Source: Trichobilharzia szidati
Taxonomy: Eukaryota; Platyhelminthes; Trematoda; Strigeidida; Schistosomatidae
Reading direction: 5' to 3'
DNA length: 64,000 nucleotides
NCBI GenBank assembly: GCA_944472155.2
Contig: OX235273.1
Coordinates: 106,290,582-106,354,581, forward strand
Shown: positions 53,290 to 63,489 of the stretch, in pieces
Layout of the letters: each line of letters opens with the position of its first letter
Numbering within the stretch: position 1 is the stretch's first letter
The notes under the pieces: model-generated
What the model was told of the DNA's origin: nothing
The model's input: the letters and a program-made list of their open reading frames with translations, nothing else
The model's database searches: none
Position numbers and translations under genes: made by a program

Positions 53290-54540
53290 AACGGAAAACA
53301 ATTCAATTGATCATCGTCATAATAACAACAAGGATATATTCATTCAAGTGTTTGAAAAATCTAGGCAACGGTAAGTGTATACGTAGAGTGCGCATAGAGA
53401 AACAGGGGAAAATAACTATCGTCACATAGCGATTAGATAATATAATAATTTTTTCTGTATACAGAGGGTCGGTTGGACGATCTGCCAGCACCTCTGCCAT
53501 ACACGTAAGCTGAAACCTGACGCCCTTTGTACCATTTCGCCTCATCTTGTAGATAATCTTGAAAGACGATTCTGGTGGAGCTACGTGGCTTGATTTCACC
53601 AAATGCTCGAGAATTAAGCTGAAGATTATCTTCCACTGTCCTTTTGCTAACCATACAGGATAATGTTCAGAGATGCGTTTGGAAATTGTGCGCCTTGTGC
53701 GGCCAATATAACTAGCTCCACACGAGCAGGTGAATTTATAAACACACACTAAAGTGGCCCAAAGTGACAGTTTATCCTTCACACATCCACTAATCATTTG
53801 TCGGCTGTAAAAATTGATCCATAGCTCAGCCACAAAGAAGGCTTTCCTCAGTGATCTGCGTAAGCGATTCTTCAGGATCACAGCTGTGGTATCACCTCAT
53901 AAATAGCAGTTTCTTTGACACTGTCTGGTTTCTTTCAGGCTTTTCCCTTAATTTTTCTCGATAAATCTTGGAGGATATCCATTCTCTATGAGGACTTGTC
54001 TGAGTCGCTCCAGTTCTCCATCGATTGTATCACTGGTACATATCCTTCTTATTCTTGAGGATAAGGAGTGGATCAGATTTCTCTTTCTTCTCAAAGGGAA
54101 CTAACCATAAAAATTCATGTATTCAACATTCTATCTTGGTTTCCTGTAGATCAATCTTTGAAGAGAACCATCAGATCTCCTTTTTAAGAAAAACATCCAA
54201 TAAAATGGAATTCCGAGCTCATCTCTGATTCCAACGTGAATTGGATGGCTTGATGGCAGCTGCTAAACTCCTTAGTTATCACTTCGATGTCGGTATTCTC
54301 TTCACTTATGATGAAAGTATCACCTGTGTATCTTTGGTACAAATGGAAACTATCAATAGCAGGTCGTAACATACTATTCTCCAGACGTGCCAAGAAGGAG
54401 TCTGCAATGGTGACCCCATTGCCACTCCATCTCTTTGTCTATAAAGCGTGTTGTTGAACTTGAATTAGAAATTTATAGTGCGCCTCAGTAGTTGTTCCTA
54501 TAAGTAGTGGATCAGAAAACACAAAAGGGACAATGAAAGA
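53290..54540 (-). pseudogene. Penelope-like element, RT palm and GIY-YIG, copy 1
   Basis: Minus strand from 54540: a worn GSPLG-type block, ARLENSMLRPAIDSFHLYQR, YTGDTFIISEENTD (catalytic YxDDT with the first Asp changed to Gly), HQAIQFTLESE; then RLRRSLRKAFFVAELWINFY, CVYKFTCSCGASYIGRTRRT and ISKRISEH (GIY-YIG core with the YIG, Arg and Glu-His), ESSFKIIYKMRRNGTKGVRF. Frames change between RT and nuclease, so it is dead. The nuclease frame 53303-53881 is open for 192 codons. Confidence 0.85.
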
Positions 54541-54544
54541 CAAT

Positions 54545-54930
54545 TACTAGCTCAAATCTCGAGCACTAGGTGAACTCGAGCCACACAGCTCCGCCAGAGT
54601 CATCTACCAAGATTATCCACGAGGTAAGGCCAAACGGTTCAAAAGGTGTCAGGTTTCAGCTTTTGTGGATGGCGGAGTCGCTGACAACTTCGATAATCCA
54701 CATCCATTGCATCTGCTCTCACAGATACCTTCTTTACCATATCTCCTCATTTTGTTGGCTACCTGTGCAGCCTTCCCAATCTCATACATTGTGCCTATAT
54801 TCCACATTCACATTCTTATTCTTGCTTGCTTTCATCGAGAGAAGACACATCGACTGACTGGCTTCCCGAAGGTTTTCACCGGCCAGCATCATTTCACCTC
54901 TCCTATTTGAGCGAAGAATAAAATTGTTCT
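54545..54930 (+). mobile_element. inverted copy of the PLE 3' part, copy 1
   Basis: Frame 54570-54857 opens NSSHTAPPESSTKIIHEVRP, NGSKGVRFQLLWMAESL, the plus-strand counterpart of the minus-strand nuclease C-terminus at 53470-53620. It then runs into a different, T/C-rich 3' region. The PLE thus starts with an inverted piece of its own 3' part. Confidence 0.75.
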
Positions 54931-54954
54931 TTGAATTTTCGGTATTTTTAAAAT

Positions 54955-55095
54955 ATTATTTGGGTGTTGAAGTCTTTCTAGCAGTTTGATAGGTTTGGTG
55001 GTATGGGGTTGCTAGCCACACACCCAACCCTCTTTCTTTACCCGGGCTTCGAGCCGGCTGCGAAACTAGCCAGCTGATTAACTAAGCGACGTTAA
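54955..55095. repeat. SINE D1 body-like segment, copy 1
   Basis: GGGGTTGCTAGCCACACACC and CAACCCTCTTTCTTTACCCG resemble the reverse of the D1 body (GAGGCTAGCAACCCC). No head or tail recognised. Confidence 0.5.
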
Positions 55096-57404
55096 TGCAG
55101 CTTGAGATGCTTAAAACTTCGTTTAGTCAAATTACAAATTATCATACAAACAAGATGTCTGTCACAATACTTGACGACTTCTCACTCTCAGAAATTTCGT
55201 AAAGGCAGTAGAACGTAAAATATTCTGTGCAAGAATACTGACCATACTGCTACCACCACTTTCTATAACAATCAGATTCCAAAGAAGGCTGAAGTGGGCC
55301 ACTGTTGACACTAAAAATTTTCATTTTGGCAAGTTTTGCCATAACCAAATGCTACGAAAATTACTTCCAGTTAAGAAAACAAAATAACGAAACCACTAAT
55401 TAACTCTTGTTATCAAACCCTAACAGCAAAATCTTTATCGTTCGTTCATAAAATAATTAAAACGACAGATACGTATAACGCTTCAATTCAATATAGTCTA
55501 AAGTAAAATATTCTCTGATTTTAAAGTACTACTATTGGTATAAAATCTCTCCGAAATTATTTATAATTTTGTAGCTTTGGCAAGAAGATTACGACGCCTG
55601 GTACAAGGAAATCTGAAATACTCAGAAAGGCTCATCTTCATTAACCTTATTCCTACATATTGAGTTGTGGTCAATGCGTACGACACATGGAGGAACACAG
55701 ACTTCACCCGACTTATCAAACTGTTCCCTCAAAATCACAGATTTTTACACATGATATTCAAAATAAGATTGAAGATACTCTGAGAATAAGTGTGACAACC
55801 GTTCATTTTCATTCAATCATATTTCAAATATTTGTAACGAATAAATGTCTAATGTTTTGTTGTTGTTGAGAGACTATAAGCTCTACTATCTAACCATATA
55901 ATTAAGAATATTGTTACTTCTATGAAAAAATTGTTTGACTAATCCGGAAACTAATGACACTTTTTTTCCAGATAAATCAAGTTGTGTTTTCTTTTCCTTT
56001 TTTAATTTTGATGCACAATGAAACACGCAGCATATGTTCACAGTTTTGCTGTCAAAAACACTTTAAAAAAAGAAATTAAAACGTTAATTTCAAGTTCTTT
56101 CTAATCAACGACATGAGAGCGGGGAGGGGGTTGGATTTTCCTCAGTTTTCCTTGTTAACCAAATGGTAAAGATATATTTGTGTGAGAAACAATTCATCAG
56201 TCTTAATCACCATTTTTTTAAAAATTGTTTTAAAATAAAGTTGGGGTTACTTTTAACACTGAGTGACTTTGTAGATATCTCCACTGTCAAAATCTGTCAA
56301 GAATGACAGTGTACAAATATATAAAGAAAAATGAGGTGAGTAGATTAGTAATGACTGGCGTCAACATTACTGGAATAATTCCACAATCTTACAAAATTAA
56401 GATACTTATGTCTAATAATAAATACACTTTTTTAAGGCTTTAGACAAGTAACAGAATGCGACCTCTACCTGATAGAAATGTCACTATTATTGGGAAAATA
56501 TGTCTGGAATGTGATTTGGTAAAGTGGTAGAGAAGGCTTCAAGTATTTAAAAACAAAGCACTTCTAAGGTAGATATTAAATGGATATCAAAACTCTGGAG
56601 AAGTATGTCACATGTGTTAACATAAAATTTTGAAAGTGCAAAACCATGATTTCAGGTCTGTTGTTTTAATTTAAAATAAACAACGACGAGCATTGTTTCA
56701 GACCATAAACTTGCTGCATTTGTTAGCATTGTTATTTGAATATTTGTGAATAGGATAACGATATTTAACGCTATCTCCAGCGAATCTCATCGGCTACTCT
56801 TTGTCCTCACATCCGACATGGCGAACTACATTCACTGAGATCACGACTCCTCAGGCAGGGGCTCCAGCCAACTTGATCCTGCAGTAAGTTGTTAGTGAAC
56901 AAAAGATTAAGTTTAAAGTATCTGTTCGTTGGGATATGAATTATTTCCCCTTTCACTACGAATTGTTTCGTGCTCGTTTGGTACCATTTACCAGCAAGTA
57001 ACCACAATCTTTAGGTTACAAGATGACTCAGTCTATTAAAGTGAACGATTTTACTAAGAAGGATGTTATCATCTCAAATCTTTATGCAATTTTTGACTGG
57101 TTCTATCATAATATTAAATATTACAAAATGCTGTTTATTTAGCTACCCAGATTTACGAACTGTCAAAAAGGAGAACGTGGGACAGTCATCGAATCAAATC
57201 GGAGGCATATTATCACTTCTTATATTCCAGTATCAGCGGAGACTTTTTCCAGAGTCATATATAAAGTACAGTCAAATCGTTTGAAAGGATTTCGCTTACA
57301 TCTTCTTTTAGCTGAAACATTAGTAATACCTAAGGAGAAAACCTGAACTTTTTGTTTTCAAAGAATTTTTATCCATTCCCTTTTATTACCATGGCTTTAC
57401 TACT

Positions 57405-57650
57405 ATCACGTCGATGGCTTAGAGGTTGGACAATGGCCAACCAAGTATGTTGTGCGAGGTTTGATCCCCGGCCACCAACGCACTCCTTTACCTTGCTAAA
57501 CCGGCAATAAGACTGGTAAAGAGAGAAGGTTCAGCATGAGACTAGCAGCCCCACCCTGTAAAAATAAACACCAATGCCACGGAAACTTCGAAGCTCTAGC
57601 CTGAAGCCCTATGTTCTATTACGAACGAAAAAGAATAAAATAAATTATAA
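57405..57650 (+). mobile_element. tRNA-headed SINE with RTE tail (D1), in copy 2
   Basis: CGTCGATGGCTTAGAGGTTG, GAGGTTTGATCCCCGG, GAGACTAGCAGCCCCACCCT, AGCCCTATGTTCTATTACGA. Confidence 0.8.
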
Positions 57651-57844
57651 ATAATAATAACTGAGTACTATTACTTCATTTTCTTTTTCTCTGCAACTTG
57701 ACGAAAAACCTACTCTAGAAGTCCACTGCTGTAGCCTAATGTCAAGGAAATGTTAACTCGATTGTCTAATTCCATTTGTATTTATATGTTCACCTGCTGT
57801 TGAAAAGCCAGGTACATAAGACGTTCATCGAGAAACATATCCCA

Positions 57845-58060
57845 CCTCATTCGAGAGTACCTAGCAGTTTGGCTGATCAAAGGAGAACGTATAGGTATTA
57901 ATTCATCGATATTGCAACATACTGTCGACACTAATGACGCATCATCTGACACATCGCTTAATATAGCCTACAATGTTCGACAAAGTTTGCGGAAAAGGAC
58001 ACGAGTGCATTTCTTTTGTAAAGCAGAAGCGTTGGCAATACATATAATAAAACGAGAACT
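57845..58060 (+). pseudogene. PLE C-terminal nuclease fragment, copy 2
   Basis: Counterpart of 52740-52985; now out of frame in places (CATTCGAGAGTACCTAGCAG, GACAAAGTTTGCGGAAAAGG). Interrupted by the RTE insertion at the codons for CVQK. Confidence 0.7.
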
Positions 58061-58559
58061 TTGTGTACAAAAATAAGATCCGGATTTCCAATTTCAATGT
58101 GAAGTCAGTGTTACTATACGGATCAGAGACTTGTACTGCGCGTCATAAAAATCATCTCAAACAAACTACAGACCTTCATTAACAGTTGTCTTCGCTCAAT
58201 TACACTCAAGATCAGATGGCCGGCCAGAAAAGATGAGCAACAGGGATCTCTGGGAGCGAACCAACCAGGAATCGATTGTGAAACAAATAGGCAGGAAGAA
58301 ATGGAGGAAACCATCAAGTGACATCACTAGACAAGCCATTGCTCGAGTGGAACCCGAAAGGGAAGCGGCGAGTTGGTCGTCATTGCGAGGGTGACTTGGA
58401 GGAGGTCATGTGAAGAGGAGATGAAAACGTGTGGGCAGACCTGGAGCCAGGTGAAGACTCTAGCAGAGAACCGAACGCAATGGAGACGCACGGCTGAAGC
58501 CCTATGTTCCTCTAGGAATTAAAGGAAACAATAATGATAATAATAATTGTGTACAAAAA
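58061..58559 (+). mobile_element. RTE insertion with 13-bp target-site duplication
   Basis: TTGTGTACAAAAA is present at 58061-58073 and 58547-58559; the unoccupied site in duplication copy 1 has a single TTTGTGTACAAAAACAATTT at 52981. The insert 58074-58546 begins TAAGATCCGGATTTCC (the KIRIFN codons) and ends CTAGGAATTAAAGGAAACAA with ATAATGATAATAATAA. It carries an internal deletion relative to 48685-49836 (loss around WRWIGH). 5' truncated; inserted after the segment duplicated. Confidence 0.95.
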
Positions 58560-58824
58560 CAATTTTTACGATATTTTTCGTTACCACGGAGTTGATTTTT
58601 CTTTTTCCTTTACTTCCTTCTTTTTCTTCCTGAATGACTGGATAACATGATTTGTACAGTACATTTTATTGCCTTCCAGATAATGTTTGATCTTTTTCCC
58701 CCTTTTTTTGTTTTATTGAACACGATTTAGGAAAACACGTATTTTCAGTAAATTCTTATCAGGCTTTACATTTACAGCATAATCAAATATTAGTCATGCG
58801 CATTTGAATTAATGTGGTAAATAA

Positions 58825-60115
58825 AATATCAAGGATTAGAGTTCAGGGATGTGAATTTACGGATAACAGTTGAGTCGATCATCGTCATAATAATAACAAG
58901 GATAAATTCATTCAAGTGTTTATATAATCTAGGCAACCGCGAGTGTATATGCAAAATGTACATACTAGTTAGGATAGAGGGGAAAATAACTATTGTCACA
59001 TAACGATTAGATAATATAATAATAAATTTTTTCTGTATACAGAGTTCAAGGTTGGTTTGACGAATTGCCTGCACCTCCTCCATACACAAAAGCTGAAATC
59101 TGACGCCTTTTCCACCGTTTGGCCTCACCTTGTAGATAATCTAGAAAGATGACTCCCGTGGAGCTGCGTGGTCTGAGTTTACCAAATCAAGTCCTCAAGA
59201 ATGGAGCTAGTTACTGTCTTGCGGAGTCCTTTTGCTTACCATGAATTATAATGTGCAGAGATGCATTTGGAAAGTGTGCGCCTTGTACGGCCAATATAAC
59301 TAGCTCCACACGAGCTGGTGAACTTATAAACACACACTGAAGTGGCCCAAAGTGGTAGTTCATCCTTCACACATCCATTGATCATTTGTTGGCTGTAAAA
59401 ATTGATCCGTAGCTCAGCCACAAAGAAGGCTTTCCTCAGTGATCTGCGTAGGCGATTCTTCAGGATCTCAGCAACGGTATCACCTTTAAATTCAACGTTT
59501 GTAAATAGCAGTTTCTTTGCCACCGTCTGGGTTCCTTCAGGTTTTCGCCTTAACTTCATGTTTTTCCTGATAAATCTTGGGGGACACTCATTCTCTATGA
59601 GGACTTGTCTGAGTCGCCCTAGCTCCGCGTCGATTGTATCACTGGAACATAAGGAGTGGATCAGATTTCTGTTTCTTCTCAAAAGGACCTAACTATAAAA
59701 ATTCATGTATAGATCATTCCACGTTGGTTTCCTGTAGATCGGTCTTTGAAGAGAATCGTCAGATCTCCAATAAAATAGAATTCCAAGTTCAACTCTGATT
59801 CCAACATGAATTGGATGGCATGATGGCAGCTGTTGAACTTTTTAGTTATCACTTCGATGTCGGTATTCTCTTCCCGTATGATGAAAGTATCATCTGTGTA
59901 TCTTTGGTACAAATGGAAACTATCAATAGCAGGTCGTAACATACTATTCTCCAGACGTACCAGAAGGAGTCTGCAATGATGACCCCATTGCCACTCCATC
60001 TCTTTGTCTATAAAGCGTGTTGTTGAACTTGAATTGGAAATTTAACGTGCGCCTCAATAGTTGTTCCTATAAGTAGTGGATCGGAACAAAAAGGACAATG
60101 CAAGACAATTACTAG
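58825..60115 (-). pseudogene. Penelope-like element, RT palm and GIY-YIG, copy 2
   Basis: Minus strand: RLENSMLRPAIDSFHLYQRY, TDDTFIIREENTDIEVITKK (catalytic Asp pair intact here), then the linker 59682-59236 with DAELGRLRQVLIENECPPRF, VEFKGDTVAEILKNRLRRSL, CVYKFTSSCGASYIGRTRRT; a stop after HYNSW truncates the nuclease, whose remainder is in another frame near 59130. Copies 1 and 2 thus carry different inactivating changes. Confidence 0.85.
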
Positions 60116-60119
60116 CTCA

Positions 60120-60505
60120 AATCTCGAGCACTAGGTGAAATCAAGGCACGTATCTCCACTAGAGTTGTCTTTCAAGATTATCTACGAGGTAAGGCCAAAC
60201 GGTACAAAAGGCGTCAGGTTTCAGCTTTTGTGTATGGTGGAGTCACTGAAAATTTCCGTAATCCACATCCATTGCATCTGCTCTCACAGATCCCTTGCAT
60301 TTCTTTACCATGTCTTCTCATTTTGTTGGCTACCTGGGCAGCCTTCCCAGTCTCAACCATTGTGCCTATATTCCACATTTACATTCTTATTCTTGTTTGC
60401 TTTCATCGAGAGAAGACACAATGACTCATCGGCTTCCCGAAGATTTTCACCGGCCAGCATCATTTTGCCTCTCCGATTTGAGCGAAGAATAAATTTGTTC
60501 TTTGA
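60120..60505 (+). mobile_element. inverted copy of the PLE 3' part, copy 2
   Basis: Counterpart of 54545-54930: ELSFKIIYEVRPNGTKGVRF, QLLCMVESL, then the same T/C-rich region. The 144-codon open frame here (60135-60569) runs on into non-homologous sequence. Confidence 0.75.
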
Positions 60506-60511
60506 ACGTTT

Positions 60512-60834
60512 TGTATTTTTCAAGTGTTGGTTTGTACAGATTTGGTTAGTTACAGGATTTTCATCATGAGCTGGCATGAGTTAGAGAACCATTGGAAAAC
60601 CTGGGAGTACTGGACAGCTGTTTCGTTCTGGTCTGGGACTCTTCATCAGTACGCACCCACCGGGATTCGAACCCACGACCTTCTGCTACAAGGTGAGCTA
60701 ACTCGTAGACCATTAAGCCACTGGGACCCGATTCAATGGCCCATGAATTCTAACTTCTGCCACTTCACGACATAGCGCGACCCCTAGCTAATGTCTTCGG
60801 CAAGTATTTGTCCTCACACTGGACCTGTATTTTT
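60512..60834 (-). mobile_element. hammerhead SINE, family B, full length with target-site duplication
   Basis: TGTATTTTT flanks the insert at 60512-60520 and 60826-60834; duplication copy 1 has an empty site at about 54947. The 305-base insert (60825-60521, minus strand) gives the family's boundaries: 5' GGTCCAGTGTGAGGACAAAT, leader GGCAGAAGTTAGAATTCATG, box A GGGTCCCAGTGGCTTAATGG, box B GGTCGTGGGTTCGAATCCCG, ribozyme 60652-60607, 3' half, and 3' end CAAACCAACACTTG. Confidence 0.9.
60607..60652 (-). ncRNA. hammerhead motif, family B, young copy
   Basis: Minus strand: stem I GTACTG / CAGTAC perfect, core ATGAAGA (C3 changed to A), stem II GTCC-CAGACCA-GAAC (one mismatch), GAAA, stem III palindrome ACAGCTGT then C. 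The C3 change should lower or abolish cleavage. Confidence 0.75.
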
Positions 60835-60849
60835 AATGTTTTTCTTGTG

Positions 60850-60975
60850 CGTTGAAGTCTCTCTAGCGGTTTGATAGGTTAAGTGGTGCGGGGTTGCTAG
60901 CCACACACCCAACACTCCCTCTTTACCCAGGCTTGGGACCAGCTAGGAAACCAGCAAGCTAGTTAACTAGACGAG
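60850..60975. repeat. SINE D1 body-like segment, copy 2
   Basis: Counterpart of 54955-55095 (GCGGGGTTGCTAGCCACACA). Confidence 0.5.
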
Positions 60976-61369
60976 GTTAATGTAGCTTGAGATGCTTAAA
61001 ATTTCGTTTAGTCAAATTACAAATTATCATACGAACCAGATTGTTGCCACAGTCCCTGACGACTTCCCACTCTCAGAAATTTTTGTAAAGGCAGTAGAAC
61101 GTAAAATATTCTGTGCAAGAATACTGACCATACTGCAACCACCACTTCCTATGCCAGTCAGATTCCAAACAAGGCTGAAATGGTCAACTATTTACACTAA
61201 AACTGTTTCATTTTGGTAAGTTTTGCCATAACCAAATGCTACGAAAATTACTTCCAGTTAAGAAAAGAAAATAACGGAACCACTAATTAACTCTTGTTAT
61301 CAAACCCTAACAGCAAGATCTTTATCGTTCGTTCATAAAATAATTAAAACGACAGATACGTATAACTTT

Positions 61370-62050
61370 GTCATCACGATACTTTTATTACCTTGTTATT
61401 ATAGAAGAGAATTTCTATCCTGTGCTCGCAGTCCCCACTGTAAACAGTTCCCGTCAAAGCGATGATGATGATGATGACGCTTGATGATAAATAATGCTCG
61501 TTAGGCTTATTTCCATCATTACAATCATCCTATTCATTGACATCATTATCACAAGGTTATGAATAATTCTCTACTTGTTTATGTCTGTAAAATTGCTTGT
61601 GTTAATTTATGATTTTTAGTGTAAGAAAACACATAAAACACTTCTTAGTTGAAAAACATCTAAATCAAATGAAATTCAAACTCTCTCTCGCTATCATACA
61701 TCTTGTATAGTTGAATGAATCATACAGAAGAGAAACTTGAAACACACGCACACACACACTCCCAAACACTCTTGAACAGACTTTACTTCGCCATCATATA
61801 TCTTCTTTCTTCCTTTCCTTCTTTTAACCCGTTATCACCTTGCATCAAATAAGAGACACTGAAACAGTTGGAATCTTTTTGACACTGAAAGAAAACCTTC
61901 CTATATTTGTCTCTAGCCTGTCACACAACCATAGGTGTTTACTATCAATTTCTACTGATATTTTCGCTCTCTTTACTTGAAAAGTTTTTGTTGTTTTTTA
62001 ATCGAAAGCGCATTCTATCTATGCTACAACTGAAACTTGACAAAATGAGA
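61370..62050. repeat. AT-rich stretch with simple repeats
   Basis: (GAT)n at about 61461-61477 and (CA)n at 61741-61760. No supportable gene. Confidence 0.6.
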
Positions 62051-62059
62051 ATTTTTAAG

Positions 62060-62265
62060 TTTTTTCATGGGACAGAGTCATTTGGAGAGCCCCCTGAAAG
62101 TCAGGAAGTGCTGAACAGCTGTTTCCTACCATCTTGGGATTCTTCAGTAGTGATCACTCATTATTCCCGCCGGGAATCGAACTCAAGTCCCTCAGGTTAC
62201 AAGGCAAGTCTTTTGACGAGTGGACCATAAATTCTAACTTCCAACAATTTCCTATTTGTAGTGGT
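62060..62265 (-). mobile_element. hammerhead SINE, family B, worn
   Basis: Minus strand: leader GTTGGAAGTTAGAATTTATG, head remnant, GAGTTCGATTCCCGGCGGG (box B), ribozyme 62155-62107, 3' half. Lower half of the head is lost. Confidence 0.65.
62107..62155 (-). ncRNA. hammerhead-like motif, family B, C3 retained
   Basis: Minus strand: ATCACTA, core CTGAAGA canonical, stem II ATCC...GGTA degraded, GGAAAC, ACAGCTGT, T, CAGCAC. Confidence 0.55.
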
Positions 62266-62689
62266 ACTTCCAGGCTAGTGTAACCAGCGTGCATTTTATT
62301 TCACACCCGGCATGACGGACCCCATTAGTTGGTAACGGCTTCTTTCTAGAACTTCAGGCAATTTCATCCTGTACGTTTGAATTATTCATATACTGTCAAA
62401 TAAGTGAATATTAGTAAAACATAGATTTGTCATTTATGATAAAAAGAAGTTTACTGAACTTTCGGAGTGATATTTTTCAAAGTGACGAATGAATTTTAGC
62501 TAGCTAGTAAAGCAATACAAAATATACCGGAAGTTTTGAATTTAGTATTGAGAGCATGAAGTCTTTAATAACTGCTTCCAGTCTTGCCTAATAAGATACA
62601 AGGTGTTAGTTGTGTATATATATAGAGAGAGAATGCCTAGAGCCTGAAAAGATGATATTCTCCAATTTATTCCGAAAGGTCAACAGTTT
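62266..62689. other. no recognisable feature
   Basis: AT-rich; (TA)n at 62614-62622. Confidence 0.3.
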
Positions 62690-62885
62690 GTCCACAACAG
62701 TATCAAGCAGTATCCTTTGCAATAGAACAAAGTCTTTCCTAAGTAGCATAGTATGGATTGAGGGTGAGCAATAAAGAAGAATACATAGTAAATAAGAAAT
62801 AACGAGCTGTAAAATTAGAGACTGTGTGATGCTAGATTGTCTTAAGGTTCTAACTTATAAGGTTAGACGAAATACCTTTCTAGAA
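62690..62885 (-). pseudogene. CR1 RT fragment, decayed
   Basis: Plus-strand blocks AGTCTTTCCTAAGTAGC, GGGTGAGCAATAAAGAA and TAAGGTTAGACGAAATACCT parallel the minus-strand CR1 at 28880-29040 (LYCSPL...LLKKD, LTYHI). No open frame. Confidence 0.55.
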
Positions 62886-63069
62886 ATAACCATAATTTGG
62901 TAGTTTAGCTTCTCAGAAACTGCTGGATGCTTTTATTTGCACATGGAAATGAATGTTGCAAAAATTTTGAAAGTTATATCAGTAGATTAGCCCACAGTTT
63001 TCCATTTGCAGCGAACTAATGAAAATAGTACTCGTAGAAAATAAGAAGCCTTTTGAAAAAGATACATTT

Positions 63070-63275
63070 TTTATTTTATTTTTTAAATTTTATTATAGCT
63101 TGATTCCACACAGTATTTTGGCACAAGTATGAAATTTTAAGCATGTTATATCGGTAGCCCAAATTTAGCAGGCCGACCGTAGATATCAGGTGTGCGTCGG
63201 TGGAGGATTGAACCTCGGGCAATGTACATGGTCGGCGAGAGTCCTAACCGCTGTGCCACCATCGCACCTATGCAT
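63070..63275 (-). mobile_element. tRNA-headed SINE with CR1-like tail (D2)
   Basis: Minus strand: GGTGGCACAGCGGTTAGGAC, CATGTACATTGCCCGAGGTT (box B region), body CGGCCTGCTAAATTTGGGCT, tail GCTTAAAATTTCATACTTGT, TACTGTGTGGAATCAAGCTA, ending in an A/T-rich (TAAAA)-type stretch. Same layout as 19120-19325. Confidence 0.7.
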
Positions 63276-63489
63276 CTTTCTGATAGACGGGTCAGTAGAC
63301 AATAACTCTCTCTTTCTCCCGTCTCTTAATAGTATCAACGAATCATGTTTCTGTGTCGTTTTAAAATAGATTATGCGACTTTCTATGGCTATCAATCTGT
63401 TAAGCTTGATAGTTGTCATGACACTAGTAATTCCCGTAGAAATTGCAGTTTGTTGTAGGAAGTCACTTATAAAACTGAGCCACAATAAC

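Larger units (their letters stand above)
50390..55482 (+). repeat. tandem segmental duplication, copy 1
   Basis: Aligns head to tail with 55484-61369 over its whole length: ATTTTAAAGTACTACTGTTG (50427) matches the same block at 55518; CAACCTTGCTCCTTT-type and SINE D1 and PLE segments follow in the same order; both copies end in AAAACGACAGATACGTATAA (55461 and 61348). Copy 1 lacks two insertions present in copy 2 and so gives their empty sites. Confidence 0.9.
55484..61369 (+). repeat. tandem segmental duplication, copy 2
   Basis: Second unit of the duplication, longer than copy 1 mainly because of an RTE insertion (58061-58559) and a SINE B insertion (60512-60834). All other landmarks (SINE D1, PLE pieces, D1-like body) occur in the same order and orientation. 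Confidence 0.9.

Noticed and set aside
60135..60569. 144-codon plus-strand ORF
   Set aside because: Only its first third is the inverted PLE piece; the rest is T/C-rich sequence that is not open in the same way in duplication copy 1.
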